Assembly: GCA_021806765.1 (NCBI GenBank)
Contig: JAJZQR010000096.1
Location: forward strand, 1-17,446
Reading direction: 5' to 3'
Length of the DNA: 17,446 nucleotides
From: Chloroflexota bacterium
Lineage (GTDB): Bacteria; Chloroflexota; UBA6077
The notes under the pieces were generated by a model. The model had not been told where the DNA came from. It did no database searches and saw only the letters and a program-made list of their open reading frames with translations. Below, piece after piece: positions 1 to 7,169 of the stretch. The position numbers were made by a program, and so were the translations under genes. Numbering within the stretch: the stretch's first letter is position 1; every line of letters starts with the position of its first letter.

Positions 1-381
1 AGCCTCCGGGTTCAGCTGAAGCCTGCCTCCCTTGGATATCTGGACCTGCGGCTGGGACTTAGCGACGGGGTGCTGACGCTGCAGATCTTTGCGGAGTCGG
101 ACCGGACGAGAGACATGATCCAGGGGGCCATCCCTCAACTGCGACAAGCCCTGGAAGGGAAAGCTATCGAGGTGGGACAGATGTCCCTGGGTAGCCTGCT
201 GGATGCTTCCGGCGGGTGGCAGAACGGTTCGTCCGCCTTCTCGGGACCAGGCCAATGGCCGGGTGGCCGCAGATACTCCAGGGTTGGGTCGGAGCCACCA
301 GTCTCGCCGGAGCCATTGGTCGCGAAAGTCGGATCGAGGGGTAGCCCGGCCCCCCAGCATCTAGTGGACTACCGGGTATAG
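1..381 (+). CDS. fliK: Flagellar hook-length control protein FliK, C-terminal part (5' end outside window)
   Basis: Partial gene: frame 1 is open from base 1 to the TAG at 379-381 (126 residues). FliK is the secreted ruler that sets hook length and switches flagellar export from hook to filament proteins by touching FlhB. The first ~62 residues match the conserved FliK C-terminal (Flg_hook) domain: a strand reading LRVQLKPASLGYLDLRL, then DGVLTLQIFAES, a helix with IPQLRQALEGKAIEVGQMSL. This domain contacts the export gate. The last ~60 residues are Gly/Ser/Pro-rich without recognisable features, as is common for FliK tails. flgD follows after 9 bases, so the two are co-transcribed. Identification rests on domain pattern and operon position; the N-terminal ruler part is not visible. 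Confidence 0.85.
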   Translation, partial: SLRVQLKPASLGYLDLRLGLSDGVLTLQIFAESDRTRDMIQGAIPQLRQALEGKAIEVGQMSLGSLLDASGGWQNGSSAFSGPGQWPGGRRYSRVGSEPPVSPEPLVAKVGSRGSPAPQHLVDYRV

Positions 382-390
382 GAGGGCACT

Positions 391-996
391 ATGCCAACGA
401 CAGGCGCGGTTTCTAGCACTATCAGCACTTACACAGGAACTGCCGAGGGCCAGCAGGTTGGTCAGTTGGGGAAGGAAGACTTCCTGAAACTGCTGGTTGC
501 CCAGCTGAGAAACCAGGACCCGATGAAACCGATGGACGATAGCCAGTTTCTCGCCCAGATGGCCCAGTTCAGCTCATTGGAAAGGATGCAGGCCCTGGAC
601 GACCAGATGAGCATGCTGCTTCAAGTGGAGCAGTTGGGACAGGCGAACGGGCTGATAGGTAAGCTGGTAGAGGCGGCCAGTAGCGAAGCAGGAAAGACCA
701 TCAAGGGTACGGTGGACTCGGTGAGGATGGTGGATGGCAGCCCAGTGCTGTCCATCGGAGGCCAGTCGGTCAAGCTGGAGGAAGTGCTCTCCGTGGTGGA
801 GGGCGAGAAGGCGCAACTGACCCAGGCCAGCGCCTTGATCGGGAAGTTGGTGGAGGCCAAAGTCGGGACCTCCGGTGAGGCTGTCCAGGGCGTCGTCGGC
901 TCGGTGAAGGTGGAGGATGGCGGCGCTGTCCTGATGGTTGGCGGCCGGTCGGTCCAACTGGGCGAAGTCGTTTCCGTGGCGGAAGGCACGGGGTAG
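391..996 (+). CDS. flgD: Flagellar hook-capping/assembly protein FlgD with duplicated C-terminal module
   Basis: FlgD caps the growing hook and is needed for FlgE polymerisation outside the cell. The N-terminal ~78 residues are typical: LGKEDFLKLLVAQLRNQDPMKPMDDSQFLAQMAQFSSLERM (residues 26-66), the most conserved FlgD signature. The C-terminal part is not the long Ig/Tudor region of enterobacterial FlgD but two copies of one short module, residues 81-138 and 142-199, aligned without gaps at a 61-residue period (LIGKLVEA, then G.V.SV...DG, then GG.SV.L.EV.SV.EG). Gram-positive-type short FlgD proteins usually carry one such module. The ATG at 391 has a GGAGG Shine-Dalgarno just after the fliK stop. 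The next gene starts 5 bases downstream. No signal peptide, as expected for a flagellar type III substrate. Confidence 0.92.
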   Translation: MPTTGAVSSTISTYTGTAEGQQVGQLGKEDFLKLLVAQLRNQDPMKPMDDSQFLAQMAQFSSLERMQALDDQMSMLLQVEQLGQANGLIGKLVEAASSEAGKTIKGTVDSVRMVDGSPVLSIGGQSVKLEEVLSVVEGEKAQLTQASALIGKLVEAKVGTSGEAVQGVVGSVKVEDGGAVLMVGGRSVQLGEVVSVAEGTG

Positions 997-1001
997 CCGC
1001 G

Positions 1002-1385
1002 ATGGACGTTCAACGGATCCAGGGGCAGGAGATAGCCGTCGAAGGCCAGAAGCACCCGGGCGGTCCCGGTGACGGCGGTGCCTCCCCGACGAGCTTTCAC
1101 GAGGTACTTCGGACCCAGACTGGTTACGCACCCTCCCTGCGCTTCTCTGCCCATGCACAACAGCGGATGGAGAGTGGCGGTGTAAGTCTGGATGGGGAAT
1201 CCATGCAGCGCCTGGAGCGAGCGGTGAGTGCAGCGGATCGGAAGGGAGCCAAGGATGCTCTGGTGCTGATGGATGATCTGGCGCTCCTGGTGAGCATCAG
1301 CAACAGGACGGTGATCACGGCCATCGACCAGACCAGGCGCAAGAACGGGGTCTTCACCAACATAGACAGCGTGGTAATGGCGTAG
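1002..1385 (+). CDS. Conserved flagellar operon protein (TIGR02530-like)
   Basis: 127-residue protein matching the small conserved flagellar operon protein found between flgD and flgE in many Gram-positive-type flagellar operons (the family known as TIGR02530, 'flg_new'). The diagnostic C-terminal two thirds are all present: LRFSAHAQQRMESGGVSLD (about 46-64), a helix ending in ADRKGAKDALVLMDDLALLVSI, then NRTVITAID and the end motif GVFTNIDSVV. Its biochemical role is not established; conservation and position suggest a helper in hook assembly. The ~35 N-terminal residues are variable and Gly-rich. It starts 5 bases after the flgD stop with only a weak ribosome-binding site, so translation is probably coupled to flgD. 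Confidence 0.85.
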   Translation: MDVQRIQGQEIAVEGQKHPGGPGDGGASPTSFHEVLRTQTGYAPSLRFSAHAQQRMESGGVSLDGESMQRLERAVSAADRKGAKDALVLMDDLALLVSISNRTVITAIDQTRRKNGVFTNIDSVVMA

Positions 1386-1514
1386 ATTAGGGGCTGCCGG
1401 CAGATAGTAGAGCCCGGACCCGCAAGGGAAGGCAGGGCGCCGCGGAAGGATGGAAGCGGTGCCACGCCGGCAGCCGCACCAAGGCGGTAGAACCGCCGAG
1501 AAGGAGAAAGTGCG
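1386..1514 (+). promoter_or_regulatory. Structured leader before flgE (candidate cis-acting RNA)
   Basis: A 129-base gap inside an otherwise tight flagellar operon. It can fold into nested stems: a 10-bp exact long-range stem (1392-1401 with 1466-1475), inside it CCC-GCAA-GGG (1419-1428, a GNRA-type tetraloop) and an 8-bp stem with one G.U pair (1436-1443 with 1456-1463), then a separate 6-bp hairpin with AGA triloop (1483-1497) ending four bases before the flgE Shine-Dalgarno AAGGAG (1501-1506). No open reading frame with a recognisable product occupies the gap. I do not recognise a known riboswitch; the c-di-GMP-I core motif is not present. Folding is inferred by eye. Confidence 0.4.
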
Positions 1515-2498
1515 ATGCTGCGATCGATGTCTTCGGCCATTTCGGGTCTCAAGAACCACCAGATCTACATGGACGTGGTGGGCCAGAATATCGCCAACGT
1601 CAACACCGTGGGCTACAAGTCGAGCCGTGTCAACTTCAAGGAAGCGCTGGCTCAGACCTACAAGGTGGGGTCCGCTCCGGTGATCGGTGGCGTGGGCGGA
1701 ACGAATCCGTCCCAGGTCGGCCTTGGGGTCAACCTGGGCGGCATCGACACCATCATGACTCAGGGCCCCATGACTTCGACTGGGAAGACTACGGACCTGG
1801 CCATTCAGGGCGAGGGCATGTTCATGCTGGGCACCAGCTTCACCGGGACTGCCGGGGCTGCTGACCAGAACTGGACCCCAGCCTACTTCACTCGGGACGG
1901 GGCATTCGCCAAGGACGAGCAGGGGTATCTGGTCGACCCCGTGAGTGGCGAGTACGTGCTGGGCGCCAAACTGGGCACTTTCACCACTCAGGCGCAGGTC
2001 GCAGCTCTGGCCAGCGGTGCTGGCCCGTACACTGATACTGCCGGCAACGCGGTAGACGTCAACGGCTTCAGGCTGGACGCGAGCGGGAACCTCATGCTCG
2101 ACAGGATAAAGATCGATCCGTCGTGGGGTTGGGCAAACTTCAGCATCTCCTCCACTGGCGCGGTTACCGGCGTCAAGAGCGACGGCACCACAGACGTGGA
2201 CCCGATGCGCCGGCCGCAGGTAGCTCTCGGGACTTTCAACAACCCGGAGGGGCTGGTGAGGGCGGGTGGCAACCTTTATCGCGAAGGGCTGAACAGCGGC
2301 ACTGCCACCAGGTCCGTACCTGGAGATACCACCACTGGGGCGGGGAGCTTGATGTCTGGTACCCTGGAGGCGTCCAACGTGGACCTGGCGGAGCAGTTCA
2401 GCCGCATGATCATGGCAGAGCGCGGCTTCCAGGCCAACTCGAGGATCATCACTGCCTCCGACGAGATGCTCCAGGATCTCGTGAACATGAAGAGATAG
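1515..2498 (+). CDS. flgE: Flagellar hook protein FlgE (short form)
   Basis: Structural subunit of the flagellar hook, exported by the flagellar type III system and polymerised under the FlgD cap. The N-terminus (MLRSMSSAISGLKNHQIYMDVVGQNIANVNTVGYKS) carries the rod/hook family signature ANVNTVGYK at 27-35. The C-terminus (EASNVDLAEQFSRMIMAERGFQANSRIITASDEMLQDLVNMKR) is the partner helix that packs with it in the filament core. At 327 residues it is shorter than enterobacterial FlgE (about 400), so the surface-exposed middle domain is reduced. FlgG/FlgF are close paralogues; its place after flgD and the DLVNMKR ending favour FlgE. The ATG at 1515 is supported by AAGGAG 8 bases upstream. A strong hairpin follows 28 bases after the stop, suggesting the end of the flagellar transcript. 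Confidence 0.9.
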   Translation: MLRSMSSAISGLKNHQIYMDVVGQNIANVNTVGYKSSRVNFKEALAQTYKVGSAPVIGGVGGTNPSQVGLGVNLGGIDTIMTQGPMTSTGKTTDLAIQGEGMFMLGTSFTGTAGAADQNWTPAYFTRDGAFAKDEQGYLVDPVSGEYVLGAKLGTFTTQAQVAALASGAGPYTDTAGNAVDVNGFRLDASGNLMLDRIKIDPSWGWANFSISSTGAVTGVKSDGTTDVDPMRRPQVALGTFNNPEGLVRAGGNLYREGLNSGTATRSVPGDTTTGAGSLMSGTLEASNVDLAEQFSRMIMAERGFQANSRIITASDEMLQDLVNMKR

Positions 2499-2525
2499 CT
2501 TCTTAGTGGGCTAGAGGCTGCTTGG

Positions 2526-2568
2526 CGAGGCGCCCGGCGCCCGAGGTGGATGGGTGCCGGGCGCCTCG
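2526..2568 (+). terminator. Strong hairpin after flgE, probable terminator
   Basis: A 17-bp stem with one G.U pair (2526-2542 with 2552-2568) and a 9-base loop, almost entirely G/C. It begins 28 bases after the flgE stop. The downstream tract (ATCTTTCGG) has only three T in a row, so termination may be partial and allow read-through into the J-domain gene starting at 2593, which has no room for a promoter of its own after the hairpin. Confidence 0.6.
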
Positions 2569-2592
2569 ATCTTTCGGTGGTTGAGCAGGGGA

Positions 2593-4689
2593 ATGCAGCG
2601 GTCTGGGGAAGAGAAGGACTACTACCGGGTGCTGGGCGTCTCGCCCGCGGCCGATCAAGAAACCATAGGTAGCGCCTACCGGCGGCTGATGAAGACCGTC
2701 CATCCCGATGCCCGCCGTGGCAGGTCGGATCCCGGGACCGGACGGCGCGTCGCCGAACTGGTCGAGGCCTGGAGGGTGCTAGGCAATCCTGCCAGACGAT
2801 CGGCCTACGACGATGCCAGATTGGCCGGGGGCCGCCCCTTTGATGGGGCGGGCTACCGGCCGGAGCGGCTGGAGCCGATCCTAGAGGTGCTGCCTAAGGC
2901 ACTGGACCTGGGGGAGGTGCGGCGTGGGGAGATGGCCACGGGTCTGGTGTGCCTGCACAACCGGGGCGGTTCTGCTACCAAGGTGGAGAGGCTGGACACA
3001 GCCCCTTCCTGGGTTTCCGTCTCTAGGACTGAGGCTGGCCCGCCCACTGTCTCCTCTCCCGTCGGGATGTCCGTTCGGGTGGATACCTCACGCCTCGCCC
3101 CCAGACGCCGCTACCAGACAGAGTTGGTCTTCCGATTGGCGAACCCGAGGGATGGGCTACACAGCTCTGCAGATAGGGTAGCGATTGCCGTGACGGTTGC
3201 GCCGAAGCAGCCGCCCCGGCTGAAGGTTCGCCCCGCCGGGTGGGTCGTGAGTGCGGGGGAGTGCCGGGGCGCTCCTCGTTCCCTTCTCCTCCACCTCTTT
3301 CTTGTGAACTCCGGGGGCGAGAGCGCATCCGGAACCCTTCGAGGCGAGCCCTGGATGCGAGTGACGCCGCAGGAGTTTGGGGGCCTCCGGCCTGAGTCGG
3401 GCCCTCTTCACTTTTCTGTCGAGGTGGACTGCCAGGGCTGGGAGAGCGCCGGCAGGAGGGATGGGACCGTTCTGGTGTCCACGGAGGATGGGGATCTGAT
3501 GGAGGTCACCCTGGTGGCCCGGGCCAATCCAACGGAGGCGGCGACGCGGGCGGGTCCTGGGCCACGATCCCTTGCCCTGATGGCTGCGGGCATGGCAGCA
3601 CTACCCGCGCTGGCGGCGGTGGTTGGGTCGTGGCCGGTAGCACTGTTTCTGGCTCTGGCCGTCGGTCTGTCACTGCCGGCTGTGCTCCACCGACTACACC
3701 TCCGACAGTTGCTGGACAGCGGACCAGCCGGTGAAATCGAGGGGTGGCAGGTGGGTCCTCGGGCGGGAGGCCTCCGGCTGTGGCTGGTTGCCCTGGGATG
3801 GGCGGTCCTGGGTTCCCTGCTGGCGGCTGCTTCAGCTGAGGACTTGCTGGCCGTGCTCCCTGCTCCGACCATCGTGGGAACCGGTGCCTTTGCTGGCGTC
3901 GTGGCGATCCTGGGCGCGGTGGCCTCGGATAGCCAGCTCTTCTGTCTCGGAACGGCCACGGGCCGACGGAGGAGGATCTACCTGAGTGCGCTCGGCCCGG
4001 TGGTGGGGAGCGCATGGGGCGTCCTGGCGGCGCTCATCCTTCGAGGGGTTGGAGTCGCGTCTGCCGCCCCTCTCGGGGGAGCTGTGGGCTGGCTCTTGGG
4101 CAGCGCTGTGGTCCTGGCTCGAAACCCGGACATGAGGAGTGATCGGCGTAGGGTCATGACTGGGCTTTTGTGGGATGTTGTTCCTGTGGTGTCCAGCGCG
4201 GCTGGCTTCGCCGCAGCCCTGGGAGTGGCCGCAGAGTGGGGTCTTGGCGCACGCAGGGTCGCGGCATATCTGCTGGAGGGAGTGGCGCCAGGTGCCCCCC
4301 TTCCGCTACTGGCGCTGCCAGCAGCCAGCCTTTCCTCCGCCGTGGTGGCCCTAGTGGCGTGCGGGGGGTTGCTGCTGGGTTTCGCGCTGGGATTGCTGAG
4401 CGTGCTCCCGATCATCGACGCCCCACCCATGGAGTCTGGTGTGACCCGCTGGCCCTTTCTCGTCTATCTACAGGGCCTGACCATGGACATGATAGTCCGC
4501 CACGCGGGAGCCGAGGATATCGAGCAAGGGGCCAGACAGGAGGGCATCAGAGCTTCTCTGTCCAGATACCTGCTGGAGGTACACTGGTCAACTGTGGTGG
4601 TTGGCGCTGGCGCTGCCCTGCTGTTGCTATATGTCGCGGCCCATCTGCTGCTGGCCCTATCGGCCGCGATAGGGGCGATGGTGGGATGA
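2593..4689 (+). CDS. J-domain protein with Ig-like regions and polytopic membrane domain
   Basis: 698 residues in three parts. (a) Residues ~8-77 are a J domain with the YYRVLG start and the invariant HPD at 37-39, which stimulates a DnaK-type Hsp70. (b) Residues ~95-310 look like two beta-sandwich (Ig/BACON/DUF1573-like) regions: LDLGEVRRGE...LHNRGGSA...PSWVSVS, then a second with HLFLVNSGGESASG. (c) Residues ~325-695 contain about ten hydrophobic segments. There is no DnaJ zinc finger or substrate-binding domain. The start codon chosen is the ATG at 2593, whose purine-rich AGGGG is very close; an in-frame GTG at 2554 lies inside the terminator hairpin and is unlikely. No signal peptide, so the J domain would be cytosolic. 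Function unknown; tethering DnaK to the membrane is an inference. It converges with the propeller gene, 14 bases apart. Confidence 0.75.
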   Translation: MQRSGEEKDYYRVLGVSPAADQETIGSAYRRLMKTVHPDARRGRSDPGTGRRVAELVEAWRVLGNPARRSAYDDARLAGGRPFDGAGYRPERLEPILEVLPKALDLGEVRRGEMATGLVCLHNRGGSATKVERLDTAPSWVSVSRTEAGPPTVSSPVGMSVRVDTSRLAPRRRYQTELVFRLANPRDGLHSSADRVAIAVTVAPKQPPRLKVRPAGWVVSAGECRGAPRSLLLHLFLVNSGGESASGTLRGEPWMRVTPQEFGGLRPESGPLHFSVEVDCQGWESAGRRDGTVLVSTEDGDLMEVTLVARANPTEAATRAGPGPRSLALMAAGMAALPALAAVVGSWPVALFLALAVGLSLPAVLHRLHLRQLLDSGPAGEIEGWQVGPRAGGLRLWLVALGWAVLGSLLAAASAEDLLAVLPAPTIVGTGAFAGVVAILGAVASDSQLFCLGTATGRRRRIYLSALGPVVGSAWGVLAALILRGVGVASAAPLGGAVGWLLGSAVVLARNPDMRSDRRRVMTGLLWDVVPVVSSAAGFAAALGVAAEWGLGARRVAAYLLEGVAPGAPLPLLALPAASLSSAVVALVACGGLLLGFALGLLSVLPIIDAPPMESGVTRWPFLVYLQGLTMDMIVRHAGAEDIEQGARQEGIRASLSRYLLEVHWSTVVVGAGAALLLLYVAAHLLLALSAAIGAMVG

Positions 4690-4703
4690 CCCCGCATGGA
4701 GGT

Positions 4704-5831
4704 CTAGCGTCGGTGAAGGCGCAGCCTGAGGCCTCCAACGATCAGGGTGCCGAGAAGGATCAGCCCCAGGGCTAGCGTCCAGAGCGGCCGGGCCGGCAAG
4801 GGGCCGCCACCGGTATTGGGGAGGGCCGAAGGCATGACAGCTGACTGGGGTTTCGTCTGGAGGGGAGATACTGCAACGGAGGTCGGGCCGCTCTCCACCG
4901 GCACTTGCGCGGTCACCGATTTCTGGGCTAGATCCAGTGCGGCAACCTGGTCCTTATCCCGCAAGGCGACGTAACCCTTCTTCCCGTCCCGAGTAGTGCC
5001 GAGGCCGGCGGGCTGGCCAGGGAGGGCGATAGATCCGGACGAGGCGCCGGAGGCCGCGTTCACGATGGTGATCTCCGCCTTGTCGCGTCTGGGGAGGTAG
5101 GCAAGGTCGCCCGTAGGGGAGAACCCCACGGCGCCGGAAGCGGGGCCGACCGAAAGGGACTTCTTCACCTGCCCGTTGGTCGCATCCAGCACCAGCAGTT
5201 CGTCAGCATCCATGCTGGCCACGAACAGTTCCTGGCCGGTTGGCGAGATGCTCAGGTAGTGGTTCGTTCCTTTCGCTTGAAGGGTTCGAACCACCGAGCG
5301 TTGCCGCAGGTCCACCATGGAAATGAGGCCGGACGCCCGATCGGCCACGAAGGCGACACTGCCATCGGAGGCTGCTGCTGCGTTCTCCGGCTGGCCTCCA
5401 ACCGGGATGGCGAACAGCTCCTGTCGCGATGTGGTATCCAGGGCTCGGAGCATACCCATCTTGGGATCCGGGGCCAGCAACCAGGAACCGCCGGAGGTCA
5501 AGACCAGTTGACCCACCTGACCTCCCAATTTCGTGGAGGCGGTCACATCTTCCACCGAGGTGTCCAGGAAGGAGACTACGTTCGAGTCCACGTGGCTGAC
5601 GTAGACGAAGTGGGCGTCGGGGCTGAAGGCCATGGAAAGGGGAGGCAGCTTCAGCGGTACAACCTCTACCACCGTGTTGGTGTTGGTGTCGACAACCGAG
5701 ATGGAACTGGCCGTCTCGCTGGCCACGTAGACGGTTCCAACACCATTGGCGCCCGCTGGGGTGATCGGTTGCAGGATCACAGACACCAGAAAGATCATGG
5801 ACAGGAGCAGCCACCGTCCACGAGAAATCAT
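4704..5831 (-). CDS. Secreted beta-propeller (YncE/YVTN-type) surface protein with LPNTG sorting signal
   Basis: 375 residues. A signal peptide is visible (MISRGRWLLLSMIFLVSVILQPITPAGANG). Residues ~32-325 are repeated beta-propeller blades of the YVTN/YncE kind: VYVASETASSISVVDTNTNTVVEVVPL, FVYVSHVDSNVVSFLD, and so on with recurring SPTG/SPDA turns, about seven blades. The C-terminus is a classical cell-wall sorting signal: LPNTG at 337-341, a hydrophobic stretch at 350-368, and the basic tail RLRLHRR. The protein is therefore expected to be cut between T and G and anchored to the cell surface by a sortase; a sortase gene lies nearby (6440-7153). The ATG at 5829-5831 shares its A with the TGA of the response regulator gene (TGATG), a sign of coupled translation. 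Ligand unknown. A longer in-frame start at 5918 was rejected because it overlaps the regulator and hides the signal peptide. Confidence 0.82.
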   Translation of the reverse strand: MISRGRWLLLSMIFLVSVILQPITPAGANGVGTVYVASETASSISVVDTNTNTVVEVVPLKLPPLSMAFSPDAHFVYVSHVDSNVVSFLDTSVEDVTASTKLGGQVGQLVLTSGGSWLLAPDPKMGMLRALDTTSRQELFAIPVGGQPENAAAASDGSVAFVADRASGLISMVDLRQRSVVRTLQAKGTNHYLSISPTGQELFVASMDADELLVLDATNGQVKKSLSVGPASGAVGFSPTGDLAYLPRRDKAEITIVNAASGASSGSIALPGQPAGLGTTRDGKKGYVALRDKDQVAALDLAQKSVTAQVPVESGPTSVAVSPLQTKPQSAVMPSALPNTGGGPLPARPLWTLALGLILLGTLIVGGLRLRLHRR

Positions 5832-6217
5832 CACTTTCCCCTCTCCAATGTGCGAAGGATGGCCTCCAGTTCGGCAGGCCTCCAGGGTTTCGGAAGGACG
5901 CCGTCGATGTGGGTCCAACCCGGTTCGGCATCATCGACGGAGGTGGCGAAGCCGGTGATCAAGATCACCTGGATATCCGGAAAGCGCTTCTTGAGTTCGG
6001 CTGCGGCGGCTATCCCACTCATATCGGGCAATTTGAGGTCTACGAAGGCCACGTCGAAGTGTCGTTGGATCGAGGCCGTCAACCCTGCGCCTGCCGTGGT
6101 CGTTACGGTCGACGCGAAGCCCTCCAGAGACAGCCGCTCGGCCAGTAGTTCGGCCAGGGGCTGCTGGTCGTCGATGATCAGAGCGGCCGTAGCCGCTGAT
6201 GGTTTCGTTACTGCCAT
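5831..6217 (-). CDS. Stand-alone response regulator receiver domain protein
   Basis: 128-residue single receiver (REC) domain without an output domain. The phosphorylation pocket is complete: acidic pair D16-D17 (LIIDDQQP), phospho-acceptor D60 (VAFVDLKLPDMSG), switch threonine T88 (ILITGFAT) and conserved lysine K110 (VLPKPW). Such proteins relay phosphate or bind partner proteins as CheY does; its kinase and partner are not in this window. It is the first gene of a two-gene minus-strand unit, overlapping the LPNTG propeller by one base, so the regulator and the surface protein are made together. A GGAG six bases before the ATG serves as ribosome-binding site. A sigma-70-like promoter (6271-6300) and an inverted repeat (6237-6261) lie upstream. 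Confidence 0.88.
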   Translation of the reverse strand: MAVTKPSAATAALIIDDQQPLAELLAERLSLEGFASTVTTTAGAGLTASIQRHFDVAFVDLKLPDMSGIAAAAELKKRFPDIQVILITGFATSVDDAEPGWTHIDGVLPKPWRPAELEAILRTLERGK

Positions 6218-6236
6218 TCCGGTCTCCGCGGCTGAT

Positions 6237-6261
6237 CTTGACTCTGCTTTGTTCAGTCAAG
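6237..6261 (-). promoter_or_regulatory. Inverted repeat downstream of the regulator promoter, candidate operator
   Basis: Perfect 7-bp inverted repeat CTTGACT-N11-AGTCAAG. Its upstream edge lies about where transcription from the minus-strand promoter at 6271-6300 should begin (near 6264), so it would be either a repressor site at +1 or a small 5' hairpin in the mRNA. The half-site contains the same TTGACT as the -35 box. No regulator is identified. Confidence 0.3.
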
Positions 6262-6270
6262 CCGCGGGCC

Positions 6271-6300
6271 ATTCTAGTTGATGCTGGGTTCCCCAGTCAA
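6271..6300 (-). promoter_or_regulatory. Sigma-70-type promoter for the response regulator-propeller unit
   Basis: On the minus strand, TTGACT (6295-6300) is followed after 18 bases by TAGAAT (6271-6276): five of six matches to each consensus box. The predicted start is near 6264, giving a leader of roughly 46 bases before the ATG at 6217. Confidence 0.6.
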
Positions 6301-6439
6301 CGCGGATTGAATCTGGGGCTGTCGACGGCGTGGACAGGGACGATGGGCCCCTGGATTAGGGCCTTTGGTCCGTTACCCGCCGACCTGATTGGGCCGTATC
6401 ATCAAGGTGCGGCAATAGAACGTTCGTGAGGAGAAGGGA

Positions 6440-7153
6440 ATGGCTTGGCTCGGGTCGCGCCTCGTGGTAGCTGTGGTGCTTTTTCTGGTGGCGGCCAGCT
6501 ATCCCACGCCGCTGGTCATGGGATCTTCCTCCAGTCCGCCGGCGGCTGAGAAGACAAAGACCACCACCGGTGAGGATGCGGCGAAGGATCGGAAGGCCGC
6601 ACCGGCGAGCCTCGTGGACGAGGATGTTGTCTCCCGAGAGAAGGCCGTCGAGATCCTGTCCAGGCTGAAGGAGAAACCGGATCAGGTCGCGGCCAAGGCC
6701 CATGAGCCTGCGGTCGAACTCCCCAGACGGATCAAGATCCCGGCCATTGGGGTCGATGCGGGGTTCGAGTTCGTGGGGTTGGCGGCCGATGGTGCCATGG
6801 ACGTGCCGAAGAACGCGGACAACGCCGCCTGGTACCAGCTAGGGCCCAGACCGGGGGAGCGAGGAAACGCTGTGGTAGCCGGCCACGTGGACTGGGGCGG
6901 CAAGCTGGCGGTTTTCTGGGGTTTGAGCCGCCTCAAAGCGGGCGACACGGTGGAGGTTGTGGCTGCGGATGATCGGAAGTATGAGTTCTCCGTCCAGTGG
7001 GTTCGCTTGTACGACGCCGCCCAGGCACCTGTCCAGGAGGTATTCGGCCAGGCGGACGGCACGGAGCTTACCTTGATTACCTGCGGTGGTGATTTCGACA
7101 GAAAGAACAGGCAGTATCTCAGCCGGGTGGTGGCGCGCGCGGTTCTGCGATAG
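6440..7153 (+). CDS. Sortase, class-F-like transpeptidase
   Basis: 237 residues. An N-terminal hydrophobic segment (about 8-27) serves as signal anchor, followed by a charged Lys/Thr/Ala-rich spacer to ~90 and the sortase beta-barrel (about 95-237). Catalytic residues are all visible: H149 in VVAGHVDWGG, C215 in TLITCGGDFD, and R229 in QYLSRVVARA. The TLxTC-GG-FD pattern and the His context (AGHVD) resemble class F sortases of Actinobacteria and similar enzymes in Chloroflexi. Sortases cut LPxTG-type signals and join the Thr to cell-surface amine groups; the LPNTG propeller encoded 600 bases away in divergent orientation is the obvious candidate substrate. The ATG at 6440 is supported by AGGAG six bases upstream. 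No convincing promoter was found in the 222-base divergent gap on this strand. Confidence 0.85.
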   Translation: MAWLGSRLVVAVVLFLVAASYPTPLVMGSSSSPPAAEKTKTTTGEDAAKDRKAAPASLVDEDVVSREKAVEILSRLKEKPDQVAAKAHEPAVELPRRIKIPAIGVDAGFEFVGLAADGAMDVPKNADNAAWYQLGPRPGERGNAVVAGHVDWGGKLAVFWGLSRLKAGDTVEVVAADDRKYEFSVQWVRLYDAAQAPVQEVFGQADGTELTLITCGGDFDRKNRQYLSRVVARAVLR

Positions 7154-7169
7154 AACTCGAAGGGCGGGG

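Noticed and set aside
1386..1514. c-di-GMP-I riboswitch before flgE, suggested by the motility context and a GNRA tetraloop.
   Set aside because: The conserved core around ACGCAAAGCC is not present and the stem layout differs.
621..1559. Long minus-strand open frame (312 codons) opposite flgD and the flagellar operon protein.
   Set aside because: Its translation is low-complexity, has no family motifs, and covers two well-recognised genes; it is a by-product of high GC content.
6384..6400. GCCGTATC before the sortase as a second sigma-28 promoter.
   Set aside because: Only four of eight -10 positions match and no TAAA-like element lies 15 bases upstream.
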